Shown: positions 42,434 through 53,530, counted from the first letter of the stretch. The stretch: DNA of 64,000 bases from Streptomyces sp. DI166 (GCF_900091315.1 NZ_FLSP01000025.1:1-64000), one strand, 5' to 3'. Program-made: numbers and translations. The notes: generated by a model from the letters alone, not told the origin.

Positions 42434-43681
42434 CTGGCTGGCTACATAGAAGACCGATGGCTGAAGAAGCGCCCGAATCCGAAAACCGGCAAACGCGATC
42501 GCACCGCCATGTACGGCAAGTGCACCCGCTACCGCGTCAAGGGCATTCCCGGCGTCAAGGACCGTTCCTTCGACGCCCTCCAGGACGCTAAAACATGGCT
42601 CGCCCAGGCCCAGACCGATGCACGCCGAGGCGAGTTCGTCGATCCCCGCGATGGGGCCATCTCCCTTAAGGACTACATCGCAACGCATTGGTGGCCAACG
42701 CAGAGCGGTGACCCGTCCACGATCGAGCGGATCGAGCAGAGGGTCCGGCGGCACATCGTCCCCCACCTGGGTACTCAGCCGCTCAACGCCATCGGGACGG
42801 AAGTCCTGCGCCACTGGAAAAAGCGGTTGGAGAAGGACCTCGGTCCGACCTCGATCCGTCTTGTCTGGGCAACGCTCTCCAGCGTCCTCCAGGCTGCCGT
42901 CGAGGACCGTCGCCTCGGGCGTAACCCATGTCGGTCCAGCACGGTCGGTCCTCCGGCCGCGACCCCCGGCAGGGTTGACGCGTGGCTGCCTGAACGGGTG
43001 CTGGCCGTACGGGAGGCTCTGCCGGACCGCTACCGGCTCCTCCTTGTGATTGGAGCGGGTCTCGGGCTCCGCCAAGGGGAGGCGCTCGGGCTCGCAGCAG
43101 ATGACATCGACTTCGAGAAGGGAGTCGTGCACGTCCGGCGGCAGGTCAAGATGGTGCGAACGAAGCTGTGTTTCGCGCTCCCCAAGGGGCGCAAGGTCCG
43201 CGATGTGCCGCTGCCGTCCAGCGTGGCCCGGGCCATCCGGCAGCACATGGAGCAGTTCGCGCCGGTGCCGGTGACGCTGCCCTGGGACGACCCGACTCCG
43301 GCCGAGACGCCGGTGGAGGCCAAGCACCGGCGGCCGAGGACCTATGACCTCTTGGTGACGGGACGCGAGCGGAAGGCCATCAACCGGAACTACTTCAACT
43401 CCTACGTGTGGAAGCCCGCTCTGGCAACGGCGGGCGTGATCGCCCCGCTGGACGAGGGCAGCACCGACGGTGCTCGCGTGTGGGAGCCGTCCCGGGAGCA
43501 CGGCTTCCACGCCCTCCGCCACTTCTACGCCTCCGAAGAACTGGAGGCTGGCGAATCGATAGTCTCCCTGGCGCGCTGGCTGGGGCACTCCGACCCTGGG
43601 TTCACGCTGCGGAAGTACTCCCACTTCTTGCCCCGAGCCGGCGCACGGGGCAGTGCCGCCATCGACGCGATCTTCGCGTAG
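42434..43681 (+). CDS. int: Tyrosine site-specific integrase of the element
   Basis: A 415-residue tyrosine recombinase with a complete catalytic set: Arg213 (GLGLRQGE), His359-x-x-Arg362 (HALRH), His385 (LGHSD) and nucleophile Tyr395 (LRKYSHF). The N-terminal part is the AICE/SAM-like core-binding type. The start appears to be CTG 42434: the frame from there reads the family-typical AGYIEDRWLKKRP, and AAAGGAG lies 6 bases upstream. The first in-frame ATG (42509) would cut off this conserved start. It integrates and, with the excisionase, excises the element at the adjacent attachment site near the murA paralogue. Confidence 0.92.
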   Translation: MAGYIEDRWLKKRPNPKTGKRDRTAMYGKCTRYRVKGIPGVKDRSFDALQDAKTWLAQAQTDARRGEFVDPRDGAISLKDYIATHWWPTQSGDPSTIERIEQRVRRHIVPHLGTQPLNAIGTEVLRHWKKRLEKDLGPTSIRLVWATLSSVLQAAVEDRRLGRNPCRSSTVGPPAATPGRVDAWLPERVLAVREALPDRYRLLLVIGAGLGLRQGEALGLAADDIDFEKGVVHVRRQVKMVRTKLCFALPKGRKVRDVPLPSSVARAIRQHMEQFAPVPVTLPWDDPTPAETPVEAKHRRPRTYDLLVTGRERKAINRNYFNSYVWKPALATAGVIAPLDEGSTDGARVWEPSREHGFHALRHFYASEELEAGESIVSLARWLGHSDPGFTLRKYSHFLPRAGARGSAAIDAIFA

Positions 43682-43740
43682 CCGCGGCTGGTCGGCAGAG
43701 CCCGTGGAGCGGTGGCTCATAGCCCGCCGCAAGCCCAAAG

Positions 43741-43760
43741 TCCCAGAGAAATCCCAGAGA
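43741..43760. repeat. Direct repeat TCCCAGAGA, candidate integrase arm sites
   Basis: TCCCAGAGA occurs at 43741-43749 and 43752-43760, one helical turn apart, between the integrase stop and the large hairpin. Arm-type binding sites for tyrosine integrases often look like this. Confidence 0.4.
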
Positions 43761-43819
43761 TGCCGCCGCACCCCTCCCTGACCTGCTAAGTAGCAGGTCA
43801 GACGGGGTGCGGCGGCATC
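43759..43819. terminator. 61-bp convergent terminator hairpin between int and murA; likely near the attachment site
   Basis: Outer arms GATGCCGCCGCACCCC and GGGGTGCGGCGGCATC and inner arms CTGACCTGCT and AGCAGGTCAG are all perfect, with only TCC/AC bulges and an AAGT loop. It ends 7 bases before the stop of the murA paralogue and lies 78 bases after the integrase stop, so it can terminate both. The attachment core should lie in or beside it, since element and chromosome meet here; the exact core cannot be fixed from one junction. Confidence 0.65.
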
Positions 43820-43825
43820 CTCACG

Positions 43826-45355
43826 TCAAATGTCCCGGAAGATCTCGATCTGCGCCCCGATCGAGTTGAGCCGCTCCGCGAGATCCTCGTAACCCCGGTT
43901 GATGACGTACACGTTGCGGAGCACTGACGTGCCCTCCGCCGCCATCATCGCCAGGAGGACGACCACCGCCGGGCGAAGGGCCGGTGGGCACATCATTTCG
44001 GCGGCGCGCCAGCGGGTGGGGCCCTCGACCAGGACGCGGTGGGGGTCCAGGAGCTGGAGGCGGCCGCCGAGGCGGTTGAGGTCGGTCAGGTAGATGGCGC
44101 GGTTGTCGTAGACCCAGTCGTGGATCAGAGTCTTGCCGGAGGCGACGGCCGCGATCGCCGCGAAGAACGGCACGTTGTCGATGTTCAGGCCCGGGAACGG
44201 CATGGGGTGGATCTTGTCGATCGGCGCCTCCAGCTTGGAGGGCCGGACCGTGAGGTCCACCAGGCGGGTACGGCCGTTGTCGGCGACGTACTCGGGCGTG
44301 CGGTCGTGGTCGAGGCCCATCTCCTCCAGGACCGCCAGCTCGATCTCCAGGAACTCGATGGGCACCCGGCGCACGGTCAGTTCGGACTCCGTCACCACCG
44401 CCGCCGCCAGCAGGCTCATCGCCTCCACCGGGTCCTCGGAGGGGGAGTAGTCAACGTCCACGTCGATGGTGGGGACGCCGTGCACGGTGAGCGTGGTCGT
44501 GCCGATGCCCTCGACCTTCACGCCCAGCGCCTCCAGGAAGAAGCACAGGTCCTGGACCATGTAGTTGGAGGAGGCGTTGCGGATGACCGTCACGCCGTCG
44601 TGGCGGGCGGCGGCCAGGAGGGCGTTCTCGGTCACGGTGTCGCCGCGCTCGGTCAGCACGATCGGGCGGTCCGGGGAGATCGAGCGGTCCACCTGGGCGT
44701 GGTACAGGCCCTCGGTCGCCGCGATGTCCAGACCGAACCGGCGCAGCGCGATCATGTGCGGCTCGATGGTGCGCGTACCGAGGTCGCAACCGCCCGCGTA
44801 GGGCAGCTTGAAGGCGTCCATACGGTGCAGCAGCGGGCCCAGGAACATGATGATGGAGCGGGTCCGGACGGCGGCCTCGGCGTCGATGGCGGCCATGTCC
44901 AGCTCGGCCGGCGGCACCAGTTCCAGGTCGACGCCGTCGTTGATCCAGCGGGTGCGCACACCGATGGACTGCAGGACCTCCAGCAGCCGGTAGACCTCCT
45001 CGATCCGCGCCACCCGGCGCAGCACCGTGCGCCCCTTGTTGAGCAGGGAGGCGCACAGCAGGGCCACGCACGCGTTCTTGCTGGTCTTCACATCGATGGC
45101 GCCGGAGAGACGACGGCCGCCCACCACCCGGAGATGCATCGGACCCGCGTAACCCAGGGACACGATCTCGCTGTCCAGGGCCTCACCGATTCGGGCGATC
45201 ATCTCAAGGCTGATGTTCTGGTTGCCGCGCTCGATCCGGTTGACGGCGCTCTGAGAGGTGCCGAGCGCCTCGGCCAGCTGCGTCTGTGTCCAGCCCCGGT
45301 GTTGCCGGGCGTCACGGATGAGCTTTCCGATACGTACGAGGTAGTCGTCTGCCAT
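43826..45355 (-). CDS. murA: UDP-GlcNAc 1-carboxyvinyltransferase (MurA-type) with N-terminal XRE HTH
   Basis: The 509-residue protein fuses an XRE HTH (about residues 8-62: RIGKLIRDARQHRGWTQTQL, then SQSAVNRIERGNQNISLEMI) to a complete EPSP-synthase-like MurA domain. The MurA Lys-Asn pair is present (K93-N94 in KTSKNA), as is the catalytic cysteine, Cys190 in GGCDLGTRTIEPH. MurA transfers enolpyruvate from PEP to UDP-GlcNAc in peptidoglycan synthesis. Streptomyces carry this fused form as a second murA, next to aconitase (SCO5998/5999 from memory). The HTH suggests the enzyme can regulate a gene, perhaps its own, given the palindrome 12 bases upstream of its ATG. Confidence 0.9.
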   Translation of the reverse strand: MADDYLVRIGKLIRDARQHRGWTQTQLAEALGTSQSAVNRIERGNQNISLEMIARIGEALDSEIVSLGYAGPMHLRVVGGRRLSGAIDVKTSKNACVALLCASLLNKGRTVLRRVARIEEVYRLLEVLQSIGVRTRWINDGVDLELVPPAELDMAAIDAEAAVRTRSIIMFLGPLLHRMDAFKLPYAGGCDLGTRTIEPHMIALRRFGLDIAATEGLYHAQVDRSISPDRPIVLTERGDTVTENALLAAARHDGVTVIRNASSNYMVQDLCFFLEALGVKVEGIGTTTLTVHGVPTIDVDVDYSPSEDPVEAMSLLAAAVVTESELTVRRVPIEFLEIELAVLEEMGLDHDRTPEYVADNGRTRLVDLTVRPSKLEAPIDKIHPMPFPGLNIDNVPFFAAIAAVASGKTLIHDWVYDNRAIYLTDLNRLGGRLQLLDPHRVLVEGPTRWRAAEMMCPPALRPAVVVLLAMMAAEGTSVLRNVYVINRGYEDLAERLNSIGAQIEIFRDI

Positions 45356-45367
45356 GGGGTTGAGGCT

Positions 45368-45383
45368 ATCTCAGATATGAGAT
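45368..45383 (-). promoter_or_regulatory. Inverted repeat ATCTC-N6-GAGAT at the murA paralogue start
   Basis: ATCTCAGATATGAGAT lies 12-28 bases upstream of the ATG at 45355. No Shine-Dalgarno sequence lies between, so the transcript may be leaderless or very short-leadered. The same half-sites and spacing occur upstream of aconitase at 46198. Confidence 0.5.
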
Positions 45384-45495
45384 GGCGCCTCCCGTGGGGG
45401 CCGTTCGGGTGAAGGGGTGTCAAAGTCGCCTGGTGGTACGGGAGGCGGCCATGGGGCAGCTCCGGGAAAATCGCCTGATGACCGTTTACGTCCAA

Positions 45496-46116
45496 CTATG
45501 TCGACTTGGCGTACTGGGGGCCGTAGACGAACGCTGGGTCGAACGTGATCGACATCACCGGTTCGGCCGAGTCCACCGGCACCTCCGGTCCCACGCGGTA
45601 CCGGTGCCGCCTCGCCTCCCCGGTCTCCGGCGGCGACCGCACCTCCAGCACCCCGGGCTCCGGGCAGTGCCAGGTCAGGAGTTGCGCATCCTCCATGAAG
45701 GCGTTCGTCACGCTCGCCCAGCCTGTGCCGTCGGCGCGGAGTTCGAAGTCGGAGCACTCCATCACGCCGTAGTCGAAGGGCACGGTGCTCCAGTGGCCGA
45801 GGAGGCTCTCGTCGAGGCCCGTGCGCGGGTCCCGGGCGTCGCGCTCGGCGAGATCCGTCCTGGCCGCGAGGTCGGCGGTGCCCACGGCGACCACGCGCGT
45901 GCCGTGCAGGAGGACGCCGACGCCGTGCTCCGGGTTCCGGAGGCAGTCCAGGGCGATGCCGGTGTAGGGCACGCCCTCGCGGGTGACTCGAAGCTCGTGG
46001 ACCGCTCTGACGGTGGCCAGGTCCTCCGCCTGCTCCTTCTCTTCAGGGTCGAGCATCGCGTAGTGCGCCTGGAGCGAACGCCAGAGACTGTGGGGCAGTG
46101 GGGTGGTGTGCTTCAT
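45496..46116 (-). CDS. Hypothetical protein between murA and aconitase
   Basis: A 206-residue protein when started at ATG 46116 (an upstream in-frame ATG exists at 46155). It shows beta-rich, enzyme-accessory-like segments (HGVGVLLHGTRVVAVGTADL, then STVPFDYGVMECSDFELRAD) and no signal peptide or catalytic motif I can name. Codon use is fully Streptomyces-like. It lies alone between the murA paralogue and the aconitase promoter region, on the minus strand. Confidence 0.65.
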   Translation of the reverse strand: MKHTTPLPHSLWRSLQAHYAMLDPEEKEQAEDLATVRAVHELRVTREGVPYTGIALDCLRNPEHGVGVLLHGTRVVAVGTADLAARTDLAERDARDPRTGLDESLLGHWSTVPFDYGVMECSDFELRADGTGWASVTNAFMEDAQLLTWHCPEPGVLEVRSPPETGEARRHRYRVGPEVPVDSAEPVMSITFDPAFVYGPQYAKST

Positions 46117-46196
46117 GAGTACAGGAGCACACCATGGCGTGCCGGGCAGCGGCAAGCAGGGCCGGGCATGACCATCCGGCCCCCATGTACTAGAGT

Positions 46197-46214
46197 TATC
46201 TCGACATCGAGATA
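46197..46214 (+). promoter_or_regulatory. Palindrome TATCTCGACATCGAGATA upstream of aconitase (candidate TamR-type site)
   Basis: An 18-bp perfect palindrome apart from its CA centre lies 129 bases upstream of the aconitase GTG. From memory, the MarR-family regulator TamR of S. coelicolor binds an inverted repeat upstream of its aconitase gene in response to trans-aconitate and citrate; this is the obvious candidate site. Confidence 0.55.
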
Positions 46215-46255
46215 TCTGCCGAGGCGTACCGCAGCCGCCACCTAGTAAGGGTTAC

Positions 46256-49060
<2,805 letters not shown>

Positions 49061-49079
49061 GCGGTACGGCACGGCACTT

Positions 49080-49116
49080 GAGGGCCGCATCCCCGTTCAC
49101 CGGGGGTGCGGCCCTC
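49080..49116. terminator. Bidirectional terminator after aconitase
   Basis: GAGGGCCGCATCCCC pairs with GGGGGTGCGGCCCTC around a short loop, between the aconitase stop and the convergent gene ending at 49122. Confidence 0.75.
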
Positions 49117-49121
49117 CGCCG

Positions 49122-49805
49122 TCACCCGCCCGCCCACGGCCCGGGAACGGCCTCGCGTACGGCGTCCAGGGCCTCGGGCGTCCGCCCCCGCACGTCGATC
49201 CACGCGCCGCCACCGGCGACCCGGACGAGCGCGTCGGGCCCGCTGAACCACCGGAAGTCCTGGCCCACGGCAGGCAGTTCGTCGTACAGCCGCTCCAACT
49301 CGGGGACGGCGTCCGGGCTTTCCGCGTGATCCGAGAGTCCGTCCTCCAGCATTAGCACCTCGGACATGACCATCGCCAGCAGGGCCACGGACAGACTGGG
49401 CTCGTGCGGCTCCCACCGCGCCACCGGCGAGGTGTCCGGCCGCCGCACGGTAGCGGGATCGGCGTCGCCGAGATCCGCCACCGGTACACCCCAGCAGGCG
49501 CGGTCCTGGTTCGCCACCCGGTACACGAGCGTGCCGTCGGCGACGTACAGCTCCTCGGGCGCAAGGAACGTGTCGTGATTGCCGGTCAGATCCCGCCGCC
49601 GCCCGAACAGTACGTACGCCTCGCACAGCGCCGCGGGCAGCCCCACCCCCAACCGTCGCCCCGCCGCGCCGACTTCCTCCACCCCGAACCCGTCCCCGGC
49701 GCGCAGGGGCCGCCCCCAGTAGGCCGCGAACTCCCGAACGAACCGCCAGGCCACCCCCCGATCCCGAGGCGCTTCGGCCAGGGCCCGCTGCATATCGAAG
49801 GTCAT
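49122..49805 (-). CDS. SMI1/KNR4-like hypothetical protein
   Basis: A 227-residue protein with a pattern like SMI1/KNR4 or SUKH proteins: an N-terminal strand-helix with GVEEVGAAGRRLGVGLPAAL CEAYVLFGRR, then DTFLAPEELYVADGTLVYRV and ACWGVPVADLGDADP. Such folds serve as immunity or assembly proteins, but a lone copy has no evident partner here. It converges with aconitase on a shared terminator. Confidence 0.6.
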   Translation of the reverse strand: MTFDMQRALAEAPRDRGVAWRFVREFAAYWGRPLRAGDGFGVEEVGAAGRRLGVGLPAALCEAYVLFGRRRDLTGNHDTFLAPEELYVADGTLVYRVANQDRACWGVPVADLGDADPATVRRPDTSPVARWEPHEPSLSVALLAMVMSEVLMLEDGLSDHAESPDAVPELERLYDELPAVGQDFRWFSGPDALVRVAGGGAWIDVRGRTPEALDAVREAVPGPWAGG

Positions 49806-49833
49806 GCCCGTACGGTACGCGTCCGGCGCGCGG

Positions 49834-50436
49834 TCAGAAGCCGAGTACGGCGTCCAGGTCGACCTCCACGGGGAAGGGGAGTTCGGTGACGAGCTTGCCG
49901 TGGTGCACCGGGTGCATGGGAGCGGGGATGTAGGACTGGGTGTCGGCGTTCAGCCAGTACTCGTGCACGGCGAGTGTCCTGTCGCGTTCGAGCTCCGCGC
50001 GCCAGTAGCAGGCGACCTTGCTCGCGGCGAAGAGAGCGGGCTTGCGTACGCGGTCGTCCTGGCGGGAGCCGGGGGAGACGACCTCCACGACAAGGGCGAC
50101 CTTCCGTACGGGGACACACTCGACCTCGAAGAAGTCCAACTGCCGAGGGTCAAAGACGATCACGTCGGGCTTGGGGGTGTTCTGGTCGTCGACCATGACA
50201 CACTGCTCGGCCACTACTTCGTACGGCGCGGATCGCGCCGCGTCCAGGGCGGCGGCCAGCCTGTCCCGAACCCGGTTGTGCCAGAACTTGGTCTGTCCCC
50301 GAACCACGATCCGCCCATCCACGAGTTCCCAGTCGAAGGGCAGCTCCAAGTGCTTGACCTGGTCGAAGGTCCAGCCGTCGGCCGGGGGAAACATCCAGGT
50401 GTCCTCGGTGGCCCGTCCGTGCTGGGGTGTGGTCAT
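49834..50436 (-). CDS. Uma2-family (DUF820) putative endonuclease
   Basis: A 200-residue Uma2-type protein with a PD-(D/E)xK-like core: ELVDGRIVVRG, then KPDVIVFDPR and VALVVEVVSPGS, with a final Lys-containing strand (KPALFAASKVACYWRAEL). Uma2 proteins are abundant in Streptomyces and cyanobacteria and of uncertain function, presumed nucleases. The ATG at 50436 has GGGAG 5 bases upstream. Confidence 0.8.
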   Translation of the reverse strand: MTTPQHGRATEDTWMFPPADGWTFDQVKHLELPFDWELVDGRIVVRGQTKFWHNRVRDRLAAALDAARSAPYEVVAEQCVMVDDQNTPKPDVIVFDPRQLDFFEVECVPVRKVALVVEVVSPGSRQDDRVRKPALFAASKVACYWRAELERDRTLAVHEYWLNADTQSYIPAPMHPVHHGKLVTELPFPVEVDLDAVLGF

Positions 50437-50597
50437 CACTGCTCCCATGGCCGCCAGTGTGGATGCCGATACGCGGCGTGATCGTACGTACGAAGGTACC
50501 GCCACTCGATCCGGCGAGCCATGAACACACCCTTGACGCCCCTGCGCCGGCCGTTTACAACCGCCCCCCGGCGCGCTACTTTCCGATTCAAGTGAGG

Positions 50598-50611
50598 TGG
50601 GAGCGCTCCCA
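50598..50611 (+). promoter_or_regulatory. CebR-type operator TGGGAGCGCTCCCA
   Basis: A perfect copy of the known CebR (cellobiose repressor, LacI family) palindrome lies 90 bases upstream of the LPMO gene. It implies induction by cello-oligosaccharides and so a cellulose-directed oxidase. Confidence 0.85.
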
Positions 50612-50700
50612 CTATTGGTGGACCGGAACCCGCCCGGGGTGCTCCCGCCTCACCCGCATCCCGTGGCACCCGTACCCCGAGGGAAGGGAACTGAAATGTC

Positions 50701-51795
50701 ATGATCCTGACAAAACCGCCCGCGCCCGACAGGCCCCCGCGACGATTAGCGCTCGCCCTCCGTGCCCATGCCCTCTTCCTGGTCCTCGTCTCGCTGCTCG
50801 CCACCGTCCCCGCGATCGCGCTCGTCGTGTCGGCCGGGGTGGAGGCGGAGGCGCACGGGACGCCGATGAAGCCGGGCAGCCGTACCTTCCTGTGCTGGCA
50901 GGACGGGCTGACCGACGCCGGGGAGATCAAGCCGGTCAACCCGGCCTGCAAGGCGGCTCAGCAGGTCAGCGGGACGACCCCGTTCTACAACTGGTTCTCC
51001 GTGCTGCGCTCCGACGGCGCCGGCCGCACCCGTGGCTTCGTGCCGGACGGCGAGCTGTGCAGCGGCGGCAACACCAACTTCACCGGCTTCAACCAGCCCC
51101 GCGACGACTGGCCGCTGACCCATCTCACCTCGGGCGCGACCGTCGACTTCTCCTACAACGCCTGGGCCGCGCACCCGGGTTGGTTCTACGTGTACATCAC
51201 CAAGGACGGCTTCGATCCGACCTGGCCGCTCACCTGGGACGACATCGAGGAGCAGCCGTTCCTGAGCGTGGACCACCCGCCGCTGAACGGCTCCCCGGGC
51301 ACCGTCGAGGCCAACTACTCCTGGACCGGACAGCTCCCGGCGAACAAGTCCGGCCGCCACATCATCTACATGGTCTGGCAGCGCTCGGACAGCGCCGAGA
51401 CGTTCTACTCCTGCTCCGACATCGTCTTCGACGGCGGCAACGGCGAGGTCACCGGCATCAAGGAGCCCGGCAACCCGACCGAGCCGGTCCCGGGCACCTG
51501 TACCGCCACCCGCAGGACCACCGGCAGTTGGAGCGGCGGCTACCAGTCCGAGGTGACCGTGACCAACTCCGGCGACGTCCCCATGCTCGGCTGGATGGTC
51601 GACTGGACCCTCCCGAGCGGCCAGACGGTCGACAGCCTCTGGAACGGCACCCCGACCTACAACGGCCAGTCCGTGATGGTTCACAACGCCGACTGGAACG
51701 GCTCGCTCGACCCGGGCGAGAGCACCACCTTCGGCTACGTCGTCACAGGGGACGGGGGTGATACGGCCGCCGAGCTGCCCTGCCGGGTCGGCTGA
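50701..51795 (+). CDS. AA10 lytic polysaccharide monooxygenase with CBM2
   Basis: A 364-residue secreted LPMO. A signal peptide of about 51 residues ends AEA, exposing His52 as the mature N-terminal copper ligand. His158 (WAAHPGW) is the second ligand of the histidine brace. The AA10 domain runs to about residue 245. A linker with PGNPTEPVPGTC leads to a CBM2-type cellulose/chitin-binding module (about 265-364; SGGYQSEVTVTNSGDVPMLG). It oxidatively cleaves crystalline cellulose or chitin; the CebR box upstream favours cellulose. A strong terminator follows. Confidence 0.93.
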   Translation: MILTKPPAPDRPPRRLALALRAHALFLVLVSLLATVPAIALVVSAGVEAEAHGTPMKPGSRTFLCWQDGLTDAGEIKPVNPACKAAQQVSGTTPFYNWFSVLRSDGAGRTRGFVPDGELCSGGNTNFTGFNQPRDDWPLTHLTSGATVDFSYNAWAAHPGWFYVYITKDGFDPTWPLTWDDIEEQPFLSVDHPPLNGSPGTVEANYSWTGQLPANKSGRHIIYMVWQRSDSAETFYSCSDIVFDGGNGEVTGIKEPGNPTEPVPGTCTATRRTTGSWSGGYQSEVTVTNSGDVPMLGWMVDWTLPSGQTVDSLWNGTPTYNGQSVMVHNADWNGSLDPGESTTFGYVVTGDGGDTAAELPCRVG

Positions 51796-51836
51796 GAGAC
51801 GCCTCGCAGAGATCGGTCAGGGGATGGAAACTTGCG

Positions 51837-51870
51837 GAGGCAGGGGTGGCTGATGAGCCACCCCTGCCTC
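51837..51870 (+). terminator. Terminator after the LPMO gene
   Basis: GAGGCAGGGGTGGCT and AGCCACCCCTGCCTC form a perfect 15-bp stem with a GATG loop. Confidence 0.8.
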
Positions 51871-51958
51871 GGCTTCAACGCCGCGACAGTCGCCTGCCGC
51901 ACCCATTGACAGCGGTTTCTGACCGCATCTAAGTTGCGCGAAGTTACCGGTAGGGATT

Positions 51959-51969
51959 CGAAAGTTTCG
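51959..51969 (+). promoter_or_regulatory. CGAAAGTTTCG palindrome before the GH39 gene
   Basis: An 11-bp inverted repeat of the CGAA-N3-TTCG form, 52 bases upstream of the xylosidase start. CGAA/TTCG repeats and GAAA-TTTC motifs are reported at xylan-utilisation promoters of Streptomyces (BxlR-type regulation). Confidence 0.4.
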
Positions 51970-52021
51970 GTTTCATCCCCGTACCAAACACATCCCACGA
52001 GCGCTTCCGGAAGGAGAACGG

Positions 52022-53530
52022 GTGATCCGCGTCCCCGCCGAGCCGTCCGGCCGGCTCCCCGAGGCATGGCGCCACTGCGTCGGCACCGGCCGCATCGACC
52101 TCGCCCTGCGCCGCGACTACCAGGACTCCCTCGCCCTGGTCCAGCGCGACATCGGCTTCCGGTACATCCGGGGGCACGGGCTGCTCAGCGACGGCATGGG
52201 CGTGTACCGGCCGTACGAGTGGGAGGGCACCCGGCGGGTGCGGCACTCCTTCACCTACGTCGACCAGGTCCTCGACGCCTACCAGGAGCTCGGCATCCGC
52301 CCCTTCCTCGAACTCGGTTTCATGCCCTCGGAGTTGGCCTCGGGCGAGCAGACGGTGTTCTGGTGGCGCGGCAACGTCACCCCGCCGCGCTCGCACCGGG
52401 AGTGGGCGGAACTGGTCAAGGCCACGCTGACCCATCTCGTCGACCGCCACGGCCTCGACGAGGTGCGCACCTGGCCGATCGAGGTGTGGAACGAGCCGAA
52501 CCTGACCGACTTCTGGGCGGGCGCCGACCTCAAGGCGTACCTGAAGCTGTACGAGGTGACCGCGCACGCCGTGAAGGAGGTGGACGCCGCCCTCCAGGTC
52601 GGCGGGCCCGCGATCTCACCCGGGGCGGACGAATGGCTGGACCGGTTCGCCGAGTTCGCCGAGGAACGGGACGTCCCCGTCGACTTCGTCTCCAAGCACG
52701 CGTACACCTCCGGCCCCGCCCAGCCCGTGCCCTTCGGCGTCCACCAGACCCTCGCCCCCGCAGAAGACCTCCTCGACCAGTTCGCCACGCCCCGCGCCCG
52801 GCTCAAGGGCACCCGGCTGGCCGAAGTCCCGGTGCACATCACCGAGTTCAACTCCTCCTACTGCCCCGACAACCCGGTCCACGACACCGCCTTCCACGCC
52901 GCCTACCTGGCCCCCGTCCTCGCCCGCGGCGGCGACCTCGTCGACTCCTTCTCGTACTGGACGTTCAGCGACATGTTCGAGGAGGCGGGTGTGCCCACCT
53001 CCCTCTTCCACGGCGGCTTCGGGCTGCTCACCCACCGGCAGATCCGCAAACCGGCCTACCACCTCTACGCGTTCATGGCCCGGATGGGCCCCGACCTGCT
53101 CGCCCGGGGCGAGGACCACCTGGTCACCCGGCACCCCGACGGCCGGGTCACCGTCCTCGCCTGGGCGCCCGTCGACCCGAGCGGCGAGACACCCGGACCG
53201 TCCCGGCACCGGCTGCGCCTGAACCTGCCGATCAAGTCCCGGCAGGCGTTCGTACGCCGGTCCGGCGTGGACGAGGAGTACGGCAACGCCCGTACCGCCT
53301 GGCAGGCCATGGGAAGCCCCCGCTCGCCCGACGCGCATCAGCTCGCCGTACTGCACGAGGCGGCCGAGCCGGTACGGCGGCACCAGCGGCTGCCCGTCGA
53401 GGGCGGCGCAGTGGACCTGGACCTCACCCTCCAACGGCACGAGATCACGCTCGTCGAGGTCACGCCGGTCGAGGACGAGAGCCCGCCCTGGGCGGACGAA
53501 CGACGGCTGCTCGGCGGGCAGCCCCGATGA
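52022..53530 (+). CDS. GH39 beta-xylosidase
   Basis: A 502-residue GH39 enzyme with acid/base Glu158 (EVWNEPNL) and nucleophile Glu275 (HITEFNSSY), the diagnostic pair of clan GH-A family 39, and no signal peptide. It releases xylose or related sugars from oligosaccharides in the cytoplasm. GTG 52022 follows AAGGAGAA. A xylan-type palindrome upstream supports a xyloside substrate. It ends in a region with no clear following gene. Confidence 0.9.
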   Translation: MIRVPAEPSGRLPEAWRHCVGTGRIDLALRRDYQDSLALVQRDIGFRYIRGHGLLSDGMGVYRPYEWEGTRRVRHSFTYVDQVLDAYQELGIRPFLELGFMPSELASGEQTVFWWRGNVTPPRSHREWAELVKATLTHLVDRHGLDEVRTWPIEVWNEPNLTDFWAGADLKAYLKLYEVTAHAVKEVDAALQVGGPAISPGADEWLDRFAEFAEERDVPVDFVSKHAYTSGPAQPVPFGVHQTLAPAEDLLDQFATPRARLKGTRLAEVPVHITEFNSSYCPDNPVHDTAFHAAYLAPVLARGGDLVDSFSYWTFSDMFEEAGVPTSLFHGGFGLLTHRQIRKPAYHLYAFMARMGPDLLARGEDHLVTRHPDGRVTVLAWAPVDPSGETPGPSRHRLRLNLPIKSRQAFVRRSGVDEEYGNARTAWQAMGSPRSPDAHQLAVLHEAAEPVRRHQRLPVEGGAVDLDLTLQRHEITLVEVTPVEDESPPWADERRLLGGQPR

